Origin: Hexactinellida sp. DTS-2022 | Lineage: Eukaryota; Porifera; Hexactinellida | Assembly: GCA_028753945.1 (NCBI GenBank) | Contig: JAPNXP010000009.1 | Location: forward strand, 2,170,001 to 2,234,000 | DNA: 64,000 nucleotides | Direction: 5' to 3' | Shown here: positions 33,754 to 44,989 of the stretch, piece after piece | How positions within the stretch are numbered: the first letter of the stretch is position 1 | Layout: the number at the start of each line of letters is the position of its first letter | Notes under the pieces: generated by a model | What the model was told of the DNA's origin: nothing | The model's database searches: none | The model's input: the letters and a program-made list of their open reading frames with translations, nothing else | Position numbers and translations under genes: made by a program

Positions 33754-34181
33754 CAGTGGAACTCGCTTAGTACGTACTCTCGATATTACGTACTGTTCGC
33801 TAATAACCGATTTTCTCTCCTATCTGATCCATTATAAATAATTCGGTTAATACGTACTCGGATAAGACGTACCATGGATAAGACGTACCAATTTATATTC
33901 CCAAGTAAACAAAATGTATGTATTTTAATTCGGTTAGTACGTACTCTAGAAAAGTATCAGAAGAACTCGGTTATTATTTGGTTTAAGTAAGCAGGTGACA
34001 ACTAAAATACTTCAACCATATCGTTAGGTATGTTATGTACTTGTATACCATACATCTTATTCATATCATTGAACAAGTCAGTATTTCAACTTGTGGAATA
34101 TCCATACGGATAAGACGTACCCCGGTTAGTACGTACTTTTTCTTGTCTCCCAAGGTGGTACGTCTTAACCGAGTTCTACTG
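33754..34181. mobile_element. Mariner-like MITE, 428 bp
   Basis: The ends CAGTGGAACTCGCTTAGTAC and its partner (complement CAGTAGAACTCGGTTAAGAC) are flanked by TA. GGTTAGTACGTACT and GATAAGACGTACC units repeat inside. It lies just inside the ENDOV intron, about 340 bp from the acceptor. Confidence 0.85.
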
Positions 34182-35102
34182 TATATCAATTGTTATGCTA
34201 GTATGCTTCCTGTATTGCCCAACATTGGGGTAGTTAGCATATCTCGTTTAATGTGCTCCGGACGTTCTAGCCATCAATTTTCGGTACAAACTAAAAATTC
34301 AAGAGTTTAGGGCAACCAGCACCCTCTAACACCCCTGTATCATAGTGGTTTCAAACTATTTTATATAAACGATTTATAGGACTCATTAACAATCGAACTA
34401 ATCAACCAACAGATTGTTGGTACCCTAACAGTTGTATTGTCACACCCGCAAACAATTGTAAAGAGATGGTATTTATCCTAAACAAATTAGACTTTCCATC
34501 TAAAAGTTTCCATATAAAAACCACAACAATTGATAATTAGATAACCTAACAATTATTCTGATTTCTAAAAATATCTTTTTCGATACTGGCATAAAATCTA
34601 ATGGACAAAGGTAATTATAATAAAAGTAACTATCGATTCTCCTTTAAAATCCAATAACTTTAAAGTAAATTTTATGATATTTTTTAGCTCTACCCACTGA
34701 TTTATGTAAGTTCATCTCATTTTGTAAAACAAGAGACCTTAGCCCTGATACTTTTACACAGAGCTGCACTAATCCAAACTCTATTTGGGGGCGATCTGTC
34801 CAAGTACATATTTGGGAGGAATCGAGATTACTTAAGGAAAAAGCTATATCTTAATTGGAAAAACAACTCTAGTGGAATAAATTTAATGATGGAGAATAAT
34901 GTCTTTGATAACCCATCTGGTTCCAGCTTTCAGGTTTGTACTAGCTTAGATGTACTTACTATAGAAAAGAGAACTTCTTTAATAACCTCAAATATGATGA
35001 ACAATTCGAGTAATTTAGAAAACATGCATGGCTTTAGTACTAGTGAACCTGAGGATGTTGATATTCCAATTATAAATGCAATTGAAAAAGATACATCTTA
35101 TA

Positions 35103-35226
35103 CATAGGAGTCGTAAATGCAAAGGTCAATCCTTCGGGCCGCACGGAAATTCCGGGTAATGCCCGGGTAAACTCCGGGTATAGTATTAGTAGCATAGGGG
35201 CACCCGGGCGGGTTACGACGCCTATG
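35103..35226. mobile_element. hAT-like MITE, 124 bp
   Basis: Starts CATAGGAGTCGTAAATGC and ends TACGACGCCTATG. An exact 8-bp duplication ATCTTATA flanks it (35095-35102, 35227-35234). It supplies the stop codon of the ORF that begins at 34886. Sister copy at 58342-58508. Confidence 0.9.
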
Positions 35227-35394
35227 ATCTTATAGTAGAAAGTGTTTCGGCGAGTTTTACATAGATAGAGAGCAGTTAAATCATAAGTTACATAGATGAT
35301 GATGGTAATAATCGATTGAATATAGAATGGACTAGTCTAATAGCTAAAAGAAATTCCGAAATAATTCAATTTGTGTTTTAAAGTTTAAACACTA

Positions 35395-35539
35395 CAGTCG
35401 AAATCGGATTTTTTTGCCCCCCAAAATGCACGACAAAAGGAGGCAAAAAAACCCAATAAGCAAAAAAACCGATGGAAAACACATTAAGATATCACATTTT
35501 TGCACGACAAAAGGAGGCTAAAAAACCCGATTTCGACTG
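35395..35539. mobile_element. Mariner-like MITE, 145 bp
   Basis: Ends CAGTCGAAATCGGATTTTTT and AAAACCCGATTTCGACTG, TA on both sides, and two internal GCACGACAAAAGGAGGC repeats. Confidence 0.85.
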
Positions 35540-36858
35540 TATTGGTTCTAAAAATGTGATAGTATGAAATTAAAATCCCCGTTTTTCCAAGCTTGGGTAG
35601 TATGTAAATTCTCTAATTGTATTTCTGTAACTTTTTCAATTGAGAATGATTTTAATTCAATAGGTAATAATGCTACTAGCCGAGTACCCGCGCTTCGCCG
35701 CGGTATTCAAATTCACGGGATGTCTTATAATGAGTAAATTATCATATTTACATATGTTATTAATAGTATTACTAATAGCCGAAGCGCCGCCCTCCGCCAC
35801 AAAAAGGTTTCTTGAGTGGCATTATTTATGATTTGAAATATCGGATGTGTAATGTGTAATATGACGGATGTGTAATATGACGGATGTGAAATGTAAATAT
35901 GTGAAATGTGAAATGTGAAATATGTTAAAAATATTGTAAACAGTTGTATTAATATTACGGGGACCATAGGAATGAGACTATTGACAACTCAATGCAAGCT
36001 GAAATTTTATTGGTTAAATCATGTCAGCTATAGCAGGGACATTCAATTGTTGTTTTCTTTCATACACAATTGACCCATTGAATTATAGACCAATAAAACT
36101 CGAGTCAGAACATTGTGAAAACTCTGCAATCTGATAGGTCAAGGTCGGTATCCTCGCAAAGTGTGAAAATATGCATGTGGTAAATTGCAAATTATGCATT
36201 CTATTGACTTTAAAATATCATATTTGGATTCCTCATACACTAAAACCTAGATTGCACGTTTTAAATGTTTTTCTAGCAGTAGTGTGAACTTTTGATAATT
36301 CCCATTGAAATGTATGGGAAGGTGCCAAAAAATCACATATTTTGAGTTAACTCCGCGAGAAATGTAGGTATCTCTTAAAAATTCCTTATTCAGGGTGGTT
36401 GGGTAGCCCCTAAGTGACATACAAAATTTGGTTCAGATCTGTTGAGAACTCTCAGAGGAGATGTGAGGACAAACACACACACACACCACACACACACATA
36501 TATACATACACACAAACAACTTTATATATATGGATAGCTATCTGCTATCATTCCAATGGTGATATTTCGTTAGAACATGCAGATAATAAAACTACTCATG
36601 CACGTCACATTATTTCATGTGAAAGAAAAAAAATGGGGAACAATTAATTAATAATTCAGCAAGTAATATATTTTTCATAGACAATTTATGAATCCCGGAA
36701 GTTTCGTCCACGGAAATTTCGTCTCCGGAGATTTCGTTCCGGGAATTTTTAATTTATTTAGAGCAGGGGTTTGCAAACTGGCCTTTTTAGGCCGCATGCG
36801 GCCGGATTGCTTCTTTGGTGCGGCCGGTAGCAGCAATGCCTAAAATTGTTCTACGAGG

Positions 36859-38019
36859 CAGGGTTGGTAGGTTTTGGCCAAGTGGTTAAAACCAGGTGGT
36901 TTAAACCTAGTTTAAACAGTCCTGGACAAAACCTCATGAGTGGACAAAACTGGACGAAACTGGACAAAACCTAATTAATGAACAAAATATCAGTTGTTAA
37001 TCTATAATCTTTAAAACTGATGAAAGATTAAAAATGTAAAAGGTAAATTGATATACTATATAAAGATGGCTTTCTTGTTATCAGTGTGAAGATTGGATTT
37101 GCTTTGTAACCCATTGAGTAAATACAGTTTTCAATGAGAGAATCATTATACAGTAATACCTCGTTTTACGCGGTTTTTTTAACGCATTTTCGTTTTTTAT
37201 GACCAAAACTTTTTTACGCGATCCTAAACTCGTTTTACGCGGTTTATTTATGATTTTTATTCAAATAATTCTATTTTTTATGGATATTTTCTATAATTTT
37301 TAAGATTTAGTGGTAACAAAGCGATTCTACATTTACAAAAAAACAAAAAATGATGATTTAGAGATAGTAGATAGTTAGGGATATGTATTTGTCTTATAGT
37401 AAGTTCATCCAAATATATTATTGGTCAAATGAATACATATTTCCTTCACTATTCACACTAGAGATACCCGGTTGTGGGAGGTACCCGAAGGTGTAGGCTT
37501 GCGGTGTGAAGTGAATTTTAATTCCTTCACAACACAATTCCCTTTCTGTGGGAATTCCCGAGTATTCTCACTAGTTGGTTTCTATCTGGATTCCCATAGG
37601 TTAAAATAATTTCCATTCCAATCCATATTGGAAATCCCATGGGAATTCCAATGGGATTAACATACACACGGAAACCTTGGCTATCTGAGAGGTCCGGATG
37701 TTGCATTATTGAATGTTTAAACACTTGGTAATTAAAATTTTATTCGATGTTGATAATATTTGGAAACGCATCTATTGGTTTAATATGTGTTACTATGAGA
37801 ATGAACCATTTTTTTTACGCGATTTCGTTTTACGCGGGGTTTTCAAGGAACGCATCTACCGCGTAAAAAGAGGGATACTTGTACTCTACTATATTAATAT
37901 ACATAGGTTTAATACTTCTAATAGTTTTGTTCAGTTTTGTCCTGTTTAAACCGGTTTAAACCTGGTTTTGTCCACTGTCCGTCCAAAACCAGTTTGGGAC
38001 TGGACAAAACCCAACCCTG
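36859..38019. mobile_element. Nest layer 3: hAT-like element with GGTTTAAACC repeats
   Basis: Ends CAGGGTTGGTAGGTTTTGG and AAAACCCAACCCTG; exact 8-bp duplication CTACGAGG (36851-36858, 38020-38027). Subterminal ACTGGACAAAAC and TTTAAACC words recur in both arms. It carries the mariner-like layer 4. Confidence 0.92.
37151..37881. mobile_element. Nest layer 4: mariner-like MITE
   Basis: Ends CAGTAATACCTCGTTTTACG and CGTAAAAAGAGGGATACTTG are inverted with mismatches; TA on both sides. Inside, at about 37460-37700, GGGAATTCC and CCCATGGG words mark a further inserted fragment of the TGGGAAT family (layer 5). Confidence 0.75.
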
Positions 38020-39200
38020 CTACGAGGACAAATTTGAATTTTTGGTACATTTTAAGGAATTTTTAACATGCTTTAATACTCTAAATTTGCTATAATTTTG
38101 TTTTATAATCTAGATACCATAGGATTGCCATGTAACTGACTTTTTTACTCTAACCACAATTAAATTAACGTGTACAGTTCACTAGCTAATTTTGTTCTAC
38201 AAACACCAGTAAACTAGTGTATATAAATAAGTTTGAAATTTTCTGGGGACTTGCCCCCAGAACGCCGTATAAGTTGCTCGCTACGCTGGCTTTTTTATTG
38301 GGCACCCCCTTTTGAACATTTCTGGGTCCGCTAGAGATTCTTAAACGTATAGTAAGGCTGTAAGTCAATTAATTTAATACGTAAAAAAGAATTATTTTTA
38401 GATGCGGTCGGTAATGTTATGACTTACCTAAATGTGGCCGGTATGGTGCAAAAGTTTTCGAACCCCTGATTTAGAGAGTAGATACTAGATACTGTATGGT
38501 TTAATTATTTAAATAAGTATATGAGGAATAATACAGTATCAAACTCAAAATTATATGCGATTCCCCAAAGATAAGTTGTTATATCCCGGTTCCCATAATC
38601 TCCAACAAGTAACAGCTATTGTATTATTCCTCATACCTATTTCATTAATTAAACCATATCTACTCTCTAAATAAATTAAAATTCCCCGGAGACGAAAATT
38701 CCCGGAACGAAATCTCCGGGACGAAACTTACGTTACCGCACAATTTATATTGAAGAACATTGAGGCATTCAAAAGGGGTAATTTCTCTAATCTAAAATCA
38801 CAACAAACTTTAAGAATTAAATCAGACTTGAACTCTCAAATGACGATAAAAATTATATAATAGATATTTTGGAAACTCAAAGACGTTTCCGTTTAGAGTT
38901 ACCTGACGATCAAATACCTAGGCCCGTATTCACTAAGATTACTTAGTACTTAAGTACTAAGTATATACTTAAGTACTAAGTACGAAATTGAATTATATTT
39001 ATTCAATTATATTTAATAGCATAGCATATTAGTGTATGGAATGCTATTGTAATAGCTTGCTGTATTATTCCCTACTGACTAAAAGAATGTTCATCTAATA
39101 AGAATCAAGCAATTAAGTCAAATTTTAATAATTTAATATTGAATTTTCGAGTGAGAAAATGAGAACAATATTAAGCCAGACAATAAATATTAAAAATTAA

Positions 39201-39320
39201 AAAAATTGCAGCTGTGCCGACGTGTTTCCCTTTGGTGGCACTATCTATTGGTGGCTACCGGTTGGGTAATTGATAGTGCCTCCAAGGAAAATACTGTCGG
39301 CACAGCTGCAATTTTGGATT
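39201..39320. repeat. Family H hairpin with CAGCTG arms
   Basis: Left arm ATTGCAGCTGTGCCGACG, right arm CGGCACAGCTGCAAT. Other copies have CAGCCTG paired with CAGGCTG. Here both arms lack the extra base pair, so the arms changed together. Module C follows briefly. Confidence 0.85.
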
Positions 39321-39821
39321 TTTTTTCGCCATGCCATCATCACTATGAAGGTGTTAAACCATTTCAGAAAGTGAAATAATGAAAAAATAACAAATATATA
39401 ATTTATATTTTAATTTATACTTCGCTAGAATTAATTTGTACTTCAATAGAATTAGCTAAACTGAAATGATGAGGGTGGAGTCATGCAAGTAATGACTAAA
39501 ACTCAATATGTACAGTGAATTAAAGACTTCTTACTCTCGACCAATTAAATTACAGCTTCGGTTAGGCATTCTATATGGACACTAACAATTGATAGAAAAT
39601 CTTTTTATACTAATTGGATGCTAGCTGCTAATCCATACTGGGACAACCCTCGAATTTAATTGGCTAAGCCATAATTGGATTAAATAGGTGTTAAAATTAT
39701 TTTATCATAAATCGTAACCCCAGGTGCAAATTAGAAGGGCACTCCGCACATACATGCCAAGTTTCAGCTCTGAATGTATAAAGGTGTGGCCAGGGCACGG
39801 TATACGGAGAAAAAATATAAA

Positions 39822-39950
39822 AAAAATCGAAAATTGCAGCCTGTGCCGACGCATGATCCTTTGGTGGCACTATATTTTGTTGTTGGTTTATTGATAGTGC
39901 CTCCAAAGGAACATGCTGTCGGCACAGGCTGCAATTTTCGATTTTTTTTT
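39822..39950. repeat. Family H hairpin with ATCGAAAA arms
   Basis: Left arm ATCGAAAATTGCAGCCTGTG, right arm CACAGGCTGCAATTTTCGAT. Most copies have ATCCAAAA paired with TTTTGGAT, so position 4 has switched on both arms. Module A precedes (39.71-39.81 kb) and module C follows (39.95-40.33 kb). Confidence 0.85.
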
Positions 39951-41256
39951 TCGCCATGTCATCATCACTATGAAGGTGTTAAATTATTTCAGAAAGGTGT
40001 TTCAGACGGCAACGACCCTTTAGAGTGGTGGAAGTTTCCATTCAGCTCACTTCATTAAAGAGATATTCAAGTTTCAGTAGAATATAATCTGTAATGACTC
40101 AGCATTTTTTAAGTGGGTGTTGGGTCATCAACCAACATTAACTAACCCATTTTAAATATCGAATTAACAAAATTGTAAAAACACATTTTTTTAACGATGT
40201 CATCATCACCTCAAGGTGTCAAGACCCACTTGTATAGGTGGCACATGTCATAAGGACCAATTGATATATTGAAAGTTTGTTCCTATCTTCTATGATCTCT
40301 GAGATTTATGATATTTAATTAATTAGTATAAATAATTATTAATATTATTTATAATATGACACCAATTTCAATGTCAACATACAATTATTAAGTTCAATTA
40401 TTTTGTCATAAATAATTAATTAATTAATTTATCTATCAAATTTCAATTCCGCACACTCGATAACCTCTAATATACAAATTGGAAGCTTCTATATAAGTTA
40501 AATACAAACTGAATTATTTATAATTAATTACGTCAGTATATTAACAGTGCAATTATATTCTCGCAGAAGTAAATATAATCACATAATATGTCGTTGTTAT
40601 GAAATATATAATCTTAATTTTCAATTGCAAAATAGAAGCCAGCTTGAATTCACAAGTTAAATCAATATAATTATAGCAAGTTGAATCACTAGAGTAGGAT
40701 TTAACAAGTTAAATCAATATAATTATTACAAGTTGAAACGAATCTGTACATTCTGATCGAATTTATTGTAGAACTTTGATCGAATTTTCAGATGTCGAAC
40801 TATGATCAACTGATCAAAAATGCCAATTTCGATCAAAGTTCTACTTGAACAACCCATGTAGAATTCTGATCGAATTCATGTAGAACTTTGATCAAATATT
40901 TAAAATTGAAAGATGCGTAGAACTTTGATCGAATTTGATCAAAGTTCTACTTCAATTGGAGCATGTAGAATTCTGATCGAATTCATGTAGAACTTTGATC
41001 GAATGTGAAGAACTTTAATCGAGTGATCAAAAATGCTTTTTCGTTGTTCTATAAATAATTAGAGCGAACTGCCCTTGCATAAGTGTACGACAAATTAGGT
41101 GGTTTGGTTGAGTTAGCCACCAAACATCTTTCTTAAGCCACCAAATTTTGCCTTTGGTGGCTTGACTAATCCACCATAAATTGTGGATTATTTGAATTTG
41201 TGTTAATTGTATTTTTTGTTGCATCATTTGTTATTAACATTAGTGTTGTTTTACGG

Positions 41257-41512
41257 CACGGGTGCCCAACTCAATTTTAACTGCGGGCCACAATGGTTTC
41301 CTCAAATATTTAGGTGGTCCATAAAGGCCAATTGATAAATTTCAGATATATTAGGGAGAGATAGTTAGGGGTATCCAAGCGGAAATGGAACAGAAAAGGT
41401 TAAGAAACACATCTAAAATCATTACAGACTACATAAAATGATCAAAAATATTAACCGGATTAAATTTACGCGGGCCGGGTCCGGCCTGCGGGCCGTATGT
41501 TGGGCACCCCTG
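41257..41512. mobile_element. hAT-like MITE, 256 bp
   Basis: Ends CACGGGTGCCCAACTC and GTTGGGCACCCCTG with an exact 8-bp duplication TTTTACGG (41249-41256, 41513-41520). CGGGCCACAA/CGGGCCG subterminal words. It lies in the MULE, downstream of the transposase stop, so it does not break the ORF. Confidence 0.92.
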
Positions 41513-41925
41513 TTTTACGGCATCAGAACTTTGTTAATTAAAATCCGAGGTTGCCATTGGGTTCAAAGATATAAAGTGAAAAATCCCATTTTCACTTTCA
41601 CTTTAATTTAAAGTGAATTACGTAATTTTCAATTTCACTTAAACATTCCTGGGCAGCTATGAGTTAATAGAAGCTGCACTAAATGTTAGATTATGTACAA
41701 AGTCAATAATAGTTTGTCCTTTGATAGCGATAGCAAAGTTCACAAAATGCAACTTATTATTTTAAAGTAAATCACTCTAATAACATATGATAAATATAAC
41801 TATAGGGTGAAATTCGTTAGCTATATTTAGCTAATATAGCATCACTAAACTATACTAAACACTAAACAATACTAATAAATCTAATTTTGGCATAAAACTG
41901 AGATGTCAAATGTTGGGTTGACTTG

Positions 41926-43533
41926 CTATTGGAAAATCTGTATCTTGTTCGTTATAATAGCACGACAGAAGGGGCATATATCACCGGGATTAAAATTCGA
42001 TACACAATTTCCACATACTTGTGCATGTCCACACGGTATGAAAGCAAAGGTTGAATCTCTAGTGATCAAACAAATAGCACAAGGATTTATCACCAAAAGT
42101 TCTTGATCGCTTGTACCTTCAGAATCTTCATCATTACTTTCGTCCAATTCTGTAGATTCAGAGTAATTATGAAATTGAGGATTACCAATAGTATTTGAAA
42201 TTTCTTTAATATATTCTAGTGCTGTGCATTCTTTTCTTTCAAGTTTTTCTTTACATTCAATTCTCTTTTTTTCATTATTTATATCCTTTGTGTTCCGCTC
42301 GCCAATATCTAAACCATTCTTTAATCTCTGATATTCAAGATCATATTTTTTCAGCGTCTTTTCGAGAGATTCCATGAAAGCCCATATATTAGGCTTCTTC
42401 ACACGGATGAGAGATTTCAGACCCCGATGATATACTTCAGAACAGTTATTTGTTTTCTGTATAGAATGGTATATTGATAAATCATTTCTTTTGATCCATT
42501 CTCTCTTTATGTAACTTTTAAGCTTTTGAAGGTTAATAATTTCATTGTCATTCAGATTTATTGGTGTAACATCAGATAGCAATCTGTAGACTGATGCAAT
42601 TTCTTCTCCAGGTAACATGGGAAGTACCATAATAGACCTTATCCATCCATTAAACTCAGATTTTTTTGCATAAGTGGAAGAAAGATGTAATTTTGTTAAC
42701 TTTTTCCAAATAGCCTTTGAATAATGAAAAAGACATCCAGATAATTCTATTGAATTGAAAGCTGTACGAAATGAATTTCTTGATGCTTTTTCATAGTCAC
42801 CCACTGCTAATTTTGGTTTGAAATCAGGCATCAATTCTATTACCTTTTGCAGAACAGCATCATAGAGAGATTCAGATTTTTTTGACATTAATATATGTAT
42901 GGCTGGCATAGCATGATGACCTTCTTGTAGGAAAATAGTGAACAACTGGTAGAATAATTTCGGGACGACATAAAATGTTGCGTCAAAATTTATAGCATCA
43001 ATATTTTTGAGAGAATCAAGCATTAGATCTGACCAGAATAGAGCAGCGAAACCTTCTAATGAAATTACCATTGATCGAAAAAAGGGTGAAAAACGTGTTT
43101 GTTTGATCATTACTTCAAATTGTTCAGGCGTTTTAGGATTGCCTGGTAATTCAAGTCTTCTTCTTTTCACCATCGTATTGCGGACGCTTCGATAACTCAA
43201 TAATGCACCTGCCTGATCTGTAGAAGTCACTTCATCAAAAATTTGCCTAAGATTATCTGTTGACGATTCTGCAGCACGTTTGATTTTATTATTGAGAATA
43301 ATTACACTGGATTTATAAGAGGCTTCTGTGTGATTATGAAATTGTTTTGAGTAAAAAAGATTGCATATGAGATCAATTCGCCCTGTACCAAGACAATTTA
43401 TTCCATTACTCCTCCAAAGAGTACACCTCAAATGAATGGATGTTGAGGTCGATGAGGATTTAATATATCGAAAACTTTGACATTCATAGTTAACAGAACC
43501 AATCTTTTTACCTTCAATAATTATAAATTCCAT
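41926..43533 (-). CDS. MULE transposase with FLYWCH and RING domains
   Basis: An intact 535-residue ORF from the ATG at 43533. Residues 1-70 form a FLYWCH-type zinc finger (YECQSFRYI, RCTLWRSNGINCLGTGR, HNH). Residues ~180-290 are the MULE DDE domain, with Asp in INFDATFYVV, Asp in LAVGDYEKAS and the CxxH block GCLFHYSKAIWKKL. An acidic, Ser-rich linker leads to a C-terminal C3HC4 RING finger (CAIC...CGHAQVCGNC...CPFC, ~490-530). MULE transposases excise and insert their element through the DDE residues, and FLYWCH binds DNA. A RING suggests an E3 ubiquitin-ligase activity, which is unexpected in a transposase and is inference. The absence of stops suggests recent activity. Confidence 0.9.
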   Translation of the reverse strand: MEFIIIEGKKIGSVNYECQSFRYIKSSSTSTSIHLRCTLWRSNGINCLGTGRIDLICNLFYSKQFHNHTEASYKSSVIILNNKIKRAAESSTDNLRQIFDEVTSTDQAGALLSYRSVRNTMVKRRRLELPGNPKTPEQFEVMIKQTRFSPFFRSMVISLEGFAALFWSDLMLDSLKNIDAINFDATFYVVPKLFYQLFTIFLQEGHHAMPAIHILMSKKSESLYDAVLQKVIELMPDFKPKLAVGDYEKASRNSFRTAFNSIELSGCLFHYSKAIWKKLTKLHLSSTYAKKSEFNGWIRSIMVLPMLPGEEIASVYRLLSDVTPINLNDNEIINLQKLKSYIKREWIKRNDLSIYHSIQKTNNCSEVYHRGLKSLIRVKKPNIWAFMESLEKTLKKYDLEYQRLKNGLDIGERNTKDINNEKKRIECKEKLERKECTALEYIKEISNTIGNPQFHNYSESTELDESNDEDSEGTSDQELLVINPCAICLITRDSTFAFIPCGHAQVCGNCVSNFNPGDICPFCRAIITNKIQIFQ

Positions 43534-44100
43534 CGATAGAAACTAATATAATGTGTATGTTTTGATAAAGAAAAGTAGTTGAGAAAAATACAAACTACTG
43601 ATTGAAACAAATATATAAGGGAGCATCTATGCATATACGATGTTGTTTGAAAATGAACACACACGTTGAATCCCAAAATAAATTTGCGATCGTAATAACA
43701 ACAATGGTGTCTAAAAACAAGATCATTTTGGATCAAAGTTCTACATGAATTCGATCAGAATTCTACATGCTCCAATTGAAGTAGAACTTTGATCAAATTC
43801 GATCAAAGTTCTATGCATCTTTCAATTTTAAATATTTGATCAAAGTTCTACATGAATTCGATCAGAATTCTACATGCTCCAATTGAAGTAGAACTTTGAT
43901 CAAATTCGATCAAAGTTCTACGCATCTTTCAATTTTAAATATTTGATCAAAGTTCTACATGAATTCGATCAGAATTCTACATGGGTTGTTCAAGTAGAAC
44001 TTTGATCGAAATTGGCATTTTTGATCAGTTGATCATAGTTCGACATCTGAAAATTCGATCAAAGTTCTACAATAAATTCGATCAGAATGTACAGATTCGT

Positions 44101-44460
44101 TGAAACAATGGAATTAGATTTAACACTTTACTGAAATTGAAGTGTGAGTAAACAAAGAAATTTCAACCCCCATTTATGGCAGAAATTGACCCCTTTATTG
44201 GAAAATTTATTCTCCCATCAGACGCAGAATTTTATGGCGAATCCAAATATGAAATAAAATTTGGGGGTTTAGTAAAACATATTTTGAGTTATGGACCAGA
44301 CAAATTTTGAAAGGTGTTAAAGATGTGTCCAAAATTTGTTAATCAAAAATCGTAACCCCAGGTGCAAATTAGACGGTCCCATCGCACCTACATGCAAAGT
44401 TTAAGCCAATCAACTATAAAGCTCTGGCCAGGGCACCGTCTACGGAGAAAAAATAAAAAA
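44101..44460 (+). repeat. Module A copy, continuation after the MULE
   Basis: The module A sequence resumes at TTGAAACAATGGAATTAG directly after the MULE and runs to GGCCAGGGCACCGTCTACGG. Together with 40.6-40.74 kb it restores an uninterrupted module once the MULE and one target copy are removed. Confidence 0.8.
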
Positions 44461-44580
44461 ATCCAAAATTGCAGCCTGTGCCGACGCATGTTCCTTTGGT
44501 GCCACTATATTTTGTTGGTTGTTTATTTATAGTGCCTCCAAAAGAACATTCTGTCGGCGCAGGCTGCAATTTTGGATTTT
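44461..44580. repeat. Family H hairpin
   Basis: Arms ATCCAAAATTGCAGCCTGTG and, with one change, GCGCAGGCTGCAATTTTGGAT. Overlapping spurious ORFs appear on both strands because the sequence is palindromic. Module C follows to about 44.99 kb. Confidence 0.85.
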
Positions 44581-44989
44581 TTTTTCGCCATGTCATCATC
44601 ACTATGAAGGTGTTAAATTATTTCAAAAAGGTGTTACAGAAGGCATCGACCCTTAGAGTGGTGGAAGTTTCCATTTAGTTCATATAATTTTAGAGATATT
44701 CAAGTTTTAGTAGAATATAATAGCTGATGACTCAGCATTTTTTATGTGTGTGTTGGGTCATCACCCAACATCAACTAACCCATTTTAAATATCGAATTAA
44801 CAAAATTGTAAAAATACATTTTTTTGACGATGTCATAATCACCTCAAGGTGTCAAGACCCACTTGTATAGGTGGTACCTGGCATAAGGACCAATTGATAA
44901 ATTGAAAGTTTGTTTCTATCTTGTATCATCTCTGAGATTAATGAAATTTATCTAATTAGTATAAATATTTAATTTATTTATTTATTATT

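Larger units (their letters stand above)
36764..38468. mobile_element. Nest layer 2: hAT-like element
   Basis: Ends CAGGGGTTTGCAAACTGG and CCAAAAGTTTTCGAACCCCTG-like complement; exact 8-bp duplication ATTTAGAG (36756-36763, 38469-38476). Subterminal GCGGCCGG is inverted at the two sides. It carries layer 3 near its left end. Confidence 0.9.
36690..38739. mobile_element. Nest layer 1: MULE-type element, 9-bp target
   Basis: An exact 9-bp duplication ACAATTTAT borders it (36681-36689, 38740-38748). The ends share AAGTTTCGTCC and repeated GGAAATTTCGTCTCCGGAG words in inverted orientation. The inner part is a second copy of mirrored sequence up to TTTATTTAGAGAGTAGATA. A 1.7-kb hAT-like element occupies its middle. 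Confidence 0.8.
34740..38940 (+). pseudogene. Unidentified element ORF remnant split by insertions
   Basis: Plus-strand coding-like segments recur between insertions. One lies at 34.78-35.10 kb (KYIFGRNRDYLRKKLYLNW, then a 73-residue Asn/Ser-rich stretch from the ATG at 34886). Short pieces follow the MITE at 35.23 kb and lie before 36.68 kb. At 38.75-38.93 kb KNIEAFKRGNFSNLKSQQTL and ETQRRFRLELPDDQI appear, frameshifted. I do not recognise the family. The order suggests one element ORF later broken by a 124-bp MITE and a 2-kb nested insertion. Low information; it could be two unrelated remnants. Confidence 0.35.
40739..44099. mobile_element. Complete MULE (FLYWCH-transposase-RING)
   Basis: A 3.36-kb DNA transposon inside a module A repeat. 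The ends begin CGAATCTGTACATTCTGATC in inverted orientation, and TTGAAA lies on both flanks (40733-40738, 44100-44105). The unoccupied target ATTACAAGTTGAAACCATGG stands near 26945. TIRs are about 260 bp (left) and 367 bp (right). The right one has an extra copy of a ~108-bp internal unit. Both are dense in GTAGAACTTTGATCGAATT motifs in either orientation, probably transposase-binding sites. A 6-7 bp duplication is short for the superfamily (usually 8-10). One intact transposase ORF and one nested hAT MITE are inside. Confidence 0.9.

Noticed and set aside
36414-36647. 77-codon ORF with His/Thr repeats
   Set aside because: Part of it is a CACACA microsatellite; the remainder is counted only as possible element remnant.
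44414-44678. Overlapping ORFs on both strands with similar protein (also at 39.70-40.06 kb and 27.26-27.46 kb)
   Set aside because: They are the two strands of family H hairpins; the shared peptides reflect the palindrome, not a gene.
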